Positions 55,920 to 64,000 of a DNA stretch of 64,000 nucleotides are shown piece by piece. Location: contig CM037879.1 of NCBI GenBank assembly GCA_021292165.1, forward strand, positions 163,672,886-163,736,885, given 5' to 3'. Positions within the stretch are counted from its first letter, which is position 1. The number at the start of each line of letters is the position of its first letter. The translations under genes were made by a program, and so were the position numbers. The notes under the pieces were generated by a model, which ran no database searches, was not told where the DNA came from, and saw only the letters and a list, made by a program, of their open reading frames with translations. This stretch comes from Shinisaurus crocodilurus (taxonomy: Eukaryota > Chordata > Lepidosauria > Squamata > Shinisauridae).

Positions 55920-56333
55920 GTGTTAGCGAATGACAAAAAGTTAATGGGACTTAGAGATACAGGAGCTGAGGTGACCCTAATCCAGCCAGAGTTTGTGAAC
56001 AAAGAACAGTACTTACCTGGCAGATTTTACAAGATCAAAGGCATTAGTGGTCTTGAGTTTGAAGTGAAGCTAGCAAAGATTCCCCTCCAGTACAGAGACT
56101 TTCAAGGAGACATAATTATGGGAGTCTGGCAAGAAATTGGAGTACCCATATTACTTGGGAACGATTTGGCCAAGCAAGCTGCTTCAGTAAAAATAATAAC
56201 AAGGAGTAGGCCTCAGGCCTCAGAAAGCCAGACAAAAGTAGCGGAGCTGCAGACCAGCATAGCTGAAGAGAGAGACCAAGATGCAGTCGAACCACAGCCA
56301 GAGATACAACTGCATGAAACAGTTTCAAAATGA
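55920..56333 (+). pseudogene. Element B aspartic protease
   Basis: The frame carries LMGLRDTGAEVTLIQPEFV, where DTGA is the retropepsin active site. It also has VKLAKIPLQYRDFQGDIIMG and VPILLGNDLAKQAAS, the flap and C-terminal Leu-Gly-Asn-Asp motif shared with element A. A stop at 56331-56333 and a short gap separate it from integrase. The start is the first ATG-like codon, not necessarily a real start. Confidence 0.8.
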
Positions 56334-56496
56334 GCAGGGGCAAGATGTATCCTTAGCTGATCTCTGGGAACAAGCTAGAAAAACTCCCAATGAACTGACA
56401 GTAGAAAATCCCTGCATAATGGCTGTTAAGAATCAGAAGTTGTACCAGATGTCCAAGTGACGAAAATCTGCTGCTCTGTGGGAGACCAAAAAGCAA

Positions 56497-57005
56497 TTGG
56501 TGATCCCAAAAAGATACAGATTGCAAATCCTTCAATTGGCCCATGATAACCCCATGGCTGGACATTTGGGGATAAATAAGACAAGAGATAGAGTCCAGGA
56601 AAGGTTCTATTGGCCAGGGATGGGTAAAGACATTAAAGCATTCTGTCAATCCTGTGAGGCTTGCCAACTAGTAAGAAAAGCCCGGGATAAAACAAAAGGA
56701 TTTTTACAACCCATACCCATAGTAACTGAACCTTTTTCAAAAATCGGTGTGGACATCATAGGACCAATCTCTAGAGTGACCAGAAGAAGGAATAAATATA
56801 TCTTGATTATTGTGGACTATGCAACAAAATATCCAGAGGCAGTACCACTACGAGATATAGAAGCCAGAACAGTAGCCCAGGCGTTACTATCCGTGTTTTC
56901 CAGGTTAGGTTATCCTGATGAAATGGTCACTGACCTAGGAGCTACATTTATGGCTAAGTTGATGAAGGAACTTTTACTGACGTGTGGCATTAAACAAGAA
57001 CTTTT
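56497..57005 (+). pseudogene. Element B integrase, truncated in the core
   Basis: The HHCC zinc domain is complete: HDNPMAGHLGINKTRDRV then FYWPGMGKDIKAFCQSCEAC. The core has SKIGVDIIGPISR and ILIIVDYATKYPEAVPL with the first catalytic Asp, and GYPDEMVTDLGATFMAKL with the second. Homology ends at GIKQE, before the catalytic Glu. The frame then reads through unrelated A/T-rich DNA to 57060. No reverse transcriptase follows. Confidence 0.88.
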
Positions 57006-59938
57006 AATATTATTATTATTAAAAATATTTCTTGGCTGCCTTTCAGGACAGGAACCCTAATATGAGAGTGGCAGAGCTTCCTACAACACTAATTGAATGA
57101 CAACCTGCTGATCAAACCAAAAATAAAATGGTTGATTCTGATTTAGATAGGAACACCAAGAATCCTTCTATCATCTATCTTGATCTCCGGATTGCTACCT
57201 GCATTGGCTAGGGGCTATCACTTTAGCTAAATGCTGAGGCAGCCAGGGCAAGCGGAATGATTTCATTACTCAGTTTGCCACAAGCCCTTGAGAAGAAAGC
57301 ACTTCCAGAACCATAGGTGCTGCTGCTACATTCTCTAGCAAAGGAAGGTAACACTGCCTGCTTTTTTAGGGTGGGGTGAAGAGCAGAAAACTGAAGCATC
57401 AGGTAGACACAAAAGCTTTCCACTCATCATTACGTTCCTGTTCCAGTATTCTCTTCCTAGCTATCACTTTTCTTTACATAAACACTTAGAAATAAAAAAA
57501 GGTCTTTATGTAAAAGTATATTCTGAAGCACTTACGTATTGCCAAGAGGGGAATTGCATGGCTATTTATGCAGCTGCATAACTGCATTTCATCCAGGGCC
57601 CTGGCTGTAAAGTGTGCTGTGCTCTTTTGTCCCCTTCCCTCTTTGCCTTGCAAGCCTGGGTAATTTTAGCCATCTTACACGCCTTTACAAAACTGCGGCT
57701 GTGCTTTTCTCCCTCTTGTAGGCCTTCTGATTTTTACTACATCATCGACTTTGAAGCCCCTCCAAGGCACATCATCCAGAGCTAGCTTACCCTCCAGTTG
57801 GCTTGAAGAATGCCCTGGTTAGGCATGCTGTTTAAGAGGAAGGATAACCTGGCTTAGCAGAAAGAAGCAGAGGAATGTGTCAAATCAGCCCTTAGCATAA
57901 ATTTGGCAAAATGATTTCAAGACTGATTGAAACATGGTCAAACACACACACACACACTGCAATAAATAATATCCATTAGTGACAAGCATCCCATTACTCC
58001 CACTACCTACTCACTAAAGCACTGAGACTGTGATATTTGCATCACATGAATATGGCATACAAATTCAGGTATTAACTCTTTCGTACTGTTACATAACTTC
58101 CTTATACAACGTCCAAGTAGAATTTTCATGGCAGGAGACAGTTCTGGGGGAGCACAAAAGCCAAATGGCTATTGGTTCCTGCAAAGTCAATGGAGTGAGG
58201 CCTCACTGCCTTCTCTCTCCCTCAGAGGCAGCTAGGGTGGAGTCAAAGCTGATTCTATTGCTGACACCAACTTCTTACAACTACTGTTTTTGCCCCAATA
58301 GTTTGATATGTGCATTGAACAGAAGGGGCAAGATAGACGGTTGTCAAACACCACAGAGTAGATTCCCTCTTCTCTCTGAAACCTCCCTGCTAAACACAAA
58401 CCAGAATTGCTCTTGAGTTCTAGCCTGCATGAGCATCCATCAGGTTGCCAGTGTCTCATGAAGAATCCAGGGCAGTCTTAAAACTAGACAAAATGGCACT
58501 ATATAGACTTCTAGATAGAGATCTTGTTGGGGAAGGCCACAAGCACCCAAGCTGAAAAGTGTAGATTGCAGAGAATCTAACATTTCTGAAGGAATCTGAA
58601 GCTACAGAAGAACTGCTTACTTAAACATGATTCTCCCAGAGAGAGAGATGGAGATGGGCAGTATCTTAAGTGGAGAATCCACATCCAAGTTGCTTTTTAG
58701 AATGTCACCCTTCAGCCTCTCCTATTCATAGCAAGCCCTTCCACCTTTTGTAGCTCCAGAGGCCTGTTTTTGCTAATAACTTTTAGCTCAATAAAGATTT
58801 TACAAACACATCTAGTGTGCTACTGCAGTCTGAGTAAGGGAGCTGTGTAATCCCTGATCAAGTTTTGAGAAGCACCCAAATGTGTTGGAGTTTGGGAATA
58901 TAAAAGCTCCCTTTGTATACTCTGTTGTAAGTCTGCCCCTGCCCCATGTGACTGGTAAGAGTCCCAAGGGACTGCATGGTTCAATGAAACCTTGTAAATT
59001 GGCCTTTGGGGGCTTTTGCACAGCAAAATTTAGGATAAGCTGTAGTTAGTATCTAGAAGAATAGATTAAACACTGAGGGTCGGTTGAAAACTCACTGATT
59101 ACACATGTGCAGAAAGGAGTTTACATTCCAAGCCAGAGATGAACTTCTGGGGGAAGAGTGACACTCAGTTCATAGCACATGCAAGCATTATGAGCCAGAC
59201 AGATTCCAAACCAGGTAATTCAGTAACATCCCTAGCTAACTAGCAGCACAAAAACTGATTTGTCGATGCAGCAGTTCTGGTAACTGATTAAAAAAATATA
59301 TATCATAGGAATGTTGTACCTCTAAGAGCATGAGAAGGCCAGGAAATTAATCTCTAGGACAGCCAGGAAGGTAACACTTCTAAGAGAGTGGTTATCAGAG
59401 GGAGTTCAAAAGGTCATCTCCAGGAAAATATGTACTAACATATATATTTAAATGACACAATTTACCCAACAGAATTTACCTGCTAGTATTGACCAAAGTT
59501 ATTGTTTCGTATGTCTAACAATACACAATTCTAATTTTATTCTTGCAATATTGATAGCATACATAGCTTTTATGCTGTGCCATTTCTGGACTACACACAC
59601 CTTTGACCCTGTACCTATTGCCTGTATAGTTGTACGCCTATGAAACAACAATAACCCTTCATTTTGAAATTTAATTTTACATTACACTGGAACAAATGTA
59701 AAAATACACTGATTTGTTTATTTGAACTTGTAACCTAATTAGGCTCTATCTGACCCTAGTGTCCTAGCACTGAAATGACTTTCCCCAAGCACTGGAAGGT
59801 TAATCAGCAGCCTCCAAAAAGCTTCAGGTGTCCCAATCAGCCTTGAGAGGATGAAAATAAGAGGATATTTTGCCTTCATTGTGGCTGATAAAAAGACTCC
59901 TTCAAACACTCCAGCCTGTTCATCTTATTTACATAAAG
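57006..59938. other. Intergenic, no feature recognised
   Basis: The stretch has scattered short open frames without family resemblance. Short (CA)n runs occur near 57942-57956. I see no LINE, SINE or terminal inverted repeat that I can name. Confidence 0.6.
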
Positions 59939-60781
59939 CAGGGGTGAGGAACCTGTGGCCCTTAAAATGTTTTGGCCCACAGCTCCCATCATTTTTGACC
60001 ACTGGCCAGGATGGCTGGGGCTGATGGGAGTTGACGTCTGTGATGTTATTTGGGTTTAAATTTAAAGTGTATAGGTGGTAAGTATAACGTGTTGGTGCAT
60101 TAAGTATAAGTATGTATTCCTGCTGTATCTGGGTGAGAGAGAAAGGATGGGCAAGAAGAATGGTGTATTTACATATGTGACATGATTGACTGAGAGAGTG
60201 AGAAGGGGGTGGAGCCTGTGTTATATAAACAGTGGGTGGTGCTGTTCAGACAGGAGCTTGAGGGGTTTTTGAGGGATTTGTGAAGAGTGTGCAGGAGTGA
60301 GAGGTGTGTGTGGAATGGGAAGTGCTGTTTGGGAGTCTGTGAAGCTGACTGGAGAGAGTTGAGCGATTATATTAGGATGGTTAAGGGTTTAGCTAGTGAG
60401 TGCAGGGATTGACATTGGGAACAGTTGTTGAGGGAGGATTGGTACTAGGATAAGATAGTACATTACTTAGGATTAACAGAAACTTACGCATAAAACTTAT
60501 TTCCAGAACTTGTTGTATTTTAAAATAAATTTTTCTTTGTTATTTGAAACAACTTGTGTGGGAAACTGTGCTTATTGTACTGATCAAAGAGGTATAAGGT
60601 AGGGATTAGATATCCCAAAGGCAGTGTGAGAGCTGTAAGAGTAAGGGTTAGAGGAAAAGAAACCTCCAACCTTACGTAAGCGCACCCAGAGATCCCAATA
60701 AGAAGGGCAAGCTTGAGGCCCTATTGAGGGGTGGGGTTTACAAACTCCAACATCTGGTGGGCCATCTATTCTTTGCCTTTG
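59939..60781. mobile_element. hAT-like palindromic element split by a solo LTR
   Basis: The left half begins CAGGGGTGAGGAACCTGTGG and reaches GGGCTGATGGGAGTTGACG. The right half resumes at about CCAACATCTGGTGGGCCATC. Joined, they give the GGGGAACC-family foldback. The flanks ACATAAAG and ACACAAAA match at six of eight positions. Confidence 0.55.
60039..60742 (+). mobile_element. Probable solo LTR (about 704 bp)
   Basis: The sequence starts TGTGATGTTATTTGGG and ends GGTGGGGTTTACA. TATATAAACAGTGG near 60222 is TATA-like, and AAAATAAATTTTTC near 60522 is a polyadenylation-type signal in the expected order. It interrupts a hAT-like repeat. The 5-bp flanks ACGTC and AACTC agree only partly, so the ends are approximate. 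Confidence 0.55.
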
Positions 60782-60789
60782 ACACAAAA

Positions 60790-61328
60790 GAATAGCTCAT
60801 GCAATCTTGCTTTACTGGTTTTGCATCTGAATTTCCTGTTAAACATTTTGGCTCTGTTAAATTTGGTGCTATCTTAACATATTCTGAACTACCCATCCTG
60901 ACAAAACAGCCACTGTGATGAATATAGTATTAAGATTTGTCCTCTAATCTACTATATCAAGTGTGAACATTTGGTTTAAATATTTATTGTGGTCAGACAA
61001 GCAACAGCACCAAACAGCTAACCTTTGGAACAAATACTCCAATAATGTGCCAAGAGCCCAAGTGATTAACTCCTGAATGCCTTTTTCTCCTGGCACACAG
61101 TATGTCGTCATAAGTGCAGATTAAGTTTGCCTGTGGGACAATTAAACTATAGCGGGCCCTCTATTATCTACTTTTTAACTAGACAGATCAAGTGAATCAT
61201 ACATTAGTCACCCATGATTGGCCCTTTAAATTACCACTAATCACATAGCCAGTTCATTTTGGAATTAGAAGTGTTTTATGAACTGCAAAAGAAAGCTCTG
61301 ACCTGTACAACTGGTTTTTATACTGGAC
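60790..61328. other. Intergenic, no feature recognised
   Basis: A/T-rich sequence without a recognisable repeat or gene, lying just beyond the inferred 3' end of CTNNA1. Confidence 0.5.
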
Positions 61329-62409
61329 TTTATTGGAAAAAGTATAAAAACAGACATCCATAAAAATTTTAAAACAGCAAAATTATACCATGAAGCTCCC
61401 GTTATGACAAATAATGTCTAAATTGCAGTCTGAATAAACACTATTTTCTATGTTTCATTTTAAGCCTAAGGCAGGATGCATAGCAGTTATTAGAACACAA
61501 TGATGGATTTGCATCTGAATGCTGAGAGAAAACATGCAACAGCACCGGCTGGTAGAAACAACTTTTATTAGAGTCTTACAGCAAAGTACATCAGCAATCT
61601 GTAACCAAGAATTAACATTCTCGCTGTCTCAAAAAAAGTAATCCGTTTTCTTCATGATGCATTGTGCATTACTCTCAAAGTTCCTTTAGGGTTGTCTTCC
61701 TACAGATGTACTCATAAGAGGCCTACTGGAAAGTATTTTGGAAATGCTGGGGTGGTCCTAACTCATCTCTCCCCGCGATGCACCTCTAATACACACATCT
61801 TTAAAGGTAACCTGAATTCCAGCAATTCAGAACAAATGCATCAATGTGTTCAGTTTCAAATAAAGAGGGCAAAGCTTGCTTCAATTAGAAGGGAATGCTA
61901 CAGTATATTACTTCCTCAAAATCATTTTCTACAGTTGTCTTAGTGTTCTAAGCAGCAACTAGCGTTTACCACTTTACTAATTATTTCAACATACAAAGCT
62001 TTTTCTCTAACCACCCAAAGCATTGTATACTTTAATAAAACCACACGTTCCATTCTACTTTCAAGTTGAGAAGTCCACTTTTCTAAAGGAATGACATGAT
62101 CCAGCTATGTGAAGGATTATTAATGTTACTGTAAATTCATCTTTGGTTATAGAATAGATTTAAAGCAGGATTTATTACTTAAAAAGTCAGCTAGAAAAAT
62201 GCCACAGAATTCTAAACAGCATTTTCATACTAAATTAATGTGTTTGCAGATTTAAAATTGTATTGTCGTGCTTTATAAATCTGTTTACCTCCTTTTACTC
62301 TAAATGATTTTTATCAAAATTTACTTAATAATGAATTTTAACATAATCCACAGAATACTGGAAGAAATTCTGAAAGTAGTAATAATGAATTCCAGAATAC
62401 TCCCTCTGT
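61329..62409 (-). other. CTNNA1: CTNNA1 3' UTR (inferred extent)
   Basis: Sequence downstream of the CTNNA1 stop on the - strand. Antisense TTTATT at 61564-61569 and 61329-61334 are AATAAA signals on the gene strand. They would give UTRs of about 0.85 and 1.1 kb. The region is A/T-rich and free of recognisable transposons, unlike the rest of the intergenic space. That fits a conserved UTR, but the end is inferred. Confidence 0.55.
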
Positions 62410-62697
62410 TCAAATGCTTTCCATTGCCTTGAATTCACTGAGTGCTTGCACTGGATTAACATGCTTCTTCTGGGAGGCTCGCTTGATTTTGGTCTGCGTT
62501 TCATCTTGTTTCTCTCGCTTGACTAGTGGTTTCTTCTCTGGAGCCTTCATTTTCCAAGACACTGCTGGAAGGTTCAGAGAGGCCATCCCTTGAGACTTCT
62601 GGTACTTGGTGGATGCCACATAGGAAGCTTTCACTGTTTGTACCACAGCATTCATCAAGTTCTTTGCAGCTTGAATCAGTGACATAGCACTATCCAC
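62410..62697 (-). CDS. CTNNA1: CTNNA1 (alpha-E-catenin), last coding exon
   Basis: This exon encodes the final 95 residues of alpha-catenin and its stop. It starts VDSAMSLIQAAKNLMNAVVQ, includes TVKASYVASTKYQKSQ and LNLPAVSWKMKAPEKKPLV, and ends NPVQALSEFKAMESI. The match to vertebrate alpha-E-catenin is almost complete; mammals end FKAMDSI. Alpha-catenin links the cadherin-beta-catenin complex to F-actin at adherens junctions. This exon forms the end of the actin-binding domain and the flexible C-terminal tail. A TTTTAG acceptor precedes it at 62698-62703. The gene converges on SIL1, as in mammals. Confidence 0.97.
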   Translation of the reverse strand: MDSAMSLIQAAKNLMNAVVQTVKASYVASTKYQKSQGMASLNLPAVSWKMKAPEKKPLVKREKQDETQTKIKRASQKKHVNPVQALSEFKAMESI

Positions 62698-64000
62698 CTA
62701 AAACCAGATTAGCAAGTGAGTATCCTGTTAGTTTCAGACTAGAATAGAAGGGGAAAGGCTTCAAAAAATAATTTATAGCAGATTCAAGAGCTGCAAAATA
62801 CATATTTATATATTTCAGGGCAAACGTCAGCTGTTTGATCTTCACATTTCTTTACCACAGAAACTGAGCGTGCCTTTGGGATCTAGGCCATAGGGTGGTG
62901 GGCGAGGCTGCACTAAAAAGGTTAACAGGTATTGGAGAATAAGGTATCCTGGAACATAAATTATGAAGGGAATAAGAGTTAAAGTCTAGATACTTGTTTC
63001 AGAACAACAACTGAAGAGAAAACAAACATAATACATTGGCCAGGATTCAAAGAGCAACTTTAGGTGCCCTCAAGAGCTTGGGCATGCCTAGTGAAATTTG
63101 ATTTTCCCCCTTTGAACAGCAAATCTCTATGCCAAGTCACAAAATACTTTTGAGTGTCCCTTTGCTTTCAAAAGAGGTTTGCTATGTGGTATGGGTATGG
63201 GTGTGTGTGTGTGTGTGTGTGCTGGCAAAAGAACACAAGTTCAAGTGCAGTTCACTGGATTCCAGCCACTGCATATAGCAGAGTATATTCACAGTGAATG
63301 AAGGAAAAGAGCACTAGGTGTGTGCGTGCACGTGTGCGAGAGAGAGACAGACACACACTACGGAAGTCTGCAGGAGCTCTCTTAACAGCTTCCTCAGGCA
63401 GAAGTACCTGGTGTTTAATGGTAGTAGGCTGCATTTAAATAAATTTTCTCCTATACTTTGGAAGCTCTCAGTTTAACAAATACTAAGAGAAAAAGCAGTT
63501 AAGGAAGAGTTTCTCTAGGATGCACTAAGGGTAACTATGTAAGAAGAAGAGCATACACAGAACTTTTAGAACTTGGACAAAATGGGAGCAAATGTTGCAA
63601 TTCTATGCTGGTTTGCTCCCAGCCCCTTTCCTCCCTCTCACACACAGTGCCACAGGCATAAAATTACAGTAACTTAAGAGACCATTTAGGAGAAGGACTC
63701 AGCTGCAAAAATTTTTGCAATACAAGACCTTGCCAATGAAAGATTACAGCACAGCTCTTGCATGCAGCATGCCTCAACATGGCTTGTGATGCTTATTCTA
63801 GCCGGTCACCATTTTAACTAACAGGTGGAAATAAAAGTCTTGGGCACACACAGTTGCACCGCATATTTTCCTAACAAGTTTCTATTGTGTCAAATATATT
63901 TGTGCCAATAGTCGATGTGACCACTAAGCATTTATCTTGGACAAAGACTGTTCTATCTGCCAGCACTGACATGTATTACATCGCTGCACTGTCAAAAGGA
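62698..64000 (-). other. CTNNA1: CTNNA1 intron (3' part)
   Basis: Sequence upstream of the last CTNNA1 exon on the - strand. It holds a (GT)n run at 63200-63222 and mixed GT/GA/CA runs at 63318-63358. No further alpha-catenin exon was seen before the window end. Confidence 0.85.

Larger units (their letters stand above)
46886..57005 (+). mobile_element. Gmr1-like Ty3/gypsy element B, 3'-truncated, interrupted by element A
   Basis: The element consists of an LTR (46886-47661) and a leader interrupted at 47713 by element A. The leader resumes at 54484, followed by gag (54556), protease (about 55920-56333) and integrase (56497 onward). Sequence homology ends at about 57005, inside the integrase core, before any reverse transcriptase. 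Integrase coming straight after protease is the domain order of Gmr1-like elements and not of ordinary gypsy elements. What follows (ATTATTATTATTAAAAATAT) is not retroviral. Confidence 0.8.

Noticed and set aside
1..64000. CRISPR arrays, operons or other prokaryote-type systems
   Set aside because: The window is vertebrate nuclear DNA with introns and SINEs. The repeats present are transposons and microsatellites, and no regularly spaced repeat array was seen.

Overview
This window looks like nuclear DNA from a squamate reptile, most likely a lizard. It is intron- and repeat-rich. It holds tRNA-derived Sauria SINEs, 5S-rRNA-derived SINEs with CR1-type tails, decayed L2/CR1/L1 LINEs, many short hAT-type elements and two Gmr1-like Ty3/gypsy retrotransposons. 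I cannot fix the species from sequence alone.

Only two host genes can be supported, and they converge. On the + strand are the last two coding exons of SIL1, the ER nucleotide-exchange factor for BiP (8775-8939 and 14942-15295), with a polyadenylation signal at 15358. On the - strand at the far end is the last coding exon of CTNNA1, alpha-E-catenin (62697 down to 62410), with its 3' UTR running to about 61.3 kb. This SIL1-CTNNA1 tail-to-tail order is the one known in mammals, which supports both calls. The roughly 46 kb between them has no host gene that I can recognise.

Layout: 1-8774 is SIL1 intron holding LINE and MIR-like pieces, three 5S/L2-type tails, a composite LTR (3554-4742) and a solo LTR with a perfect 5-bp target duplication (6314-7077). 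8940-14941 is the last SIL1 intron, with two hAT elements bounded by 8-bp duplications. 15.4-46 kb is a mosaic of short repeats: hAT and other foldback elements, Sauria SINEs, LTRs and LINE fragments. 46.1-57.0 kb is a nest at least four insertions deep: a CR1 tail, entered by a Tc1 element, entered or abutted by Gmr1-like element B (+ strand), entered by a nearly intact Gmr1-like element A (- strand, 5-bp duplication CCCAC), whose gag carries a LINE 3' fragment. 57.0-61.3 kb is mostly unrecognised sequence plus a solo LTR sitting inside a hAT-type repeat.

The most noteworthy biology is in the retroelements. Both gypsy elements have integrase upstream of reverse transcriptase (Ty1/copia-like order) and a SCAN-like capsid domain, the hallmarks of the Gmr1 lineage. 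In element A the capsid frame runs directly into the C-terminal zinc-finger end of an unrelated LINE. No previously undescribed host system is evident. The new-looking items are transposon structures, and each needs a repeat-library search to decide novelty.
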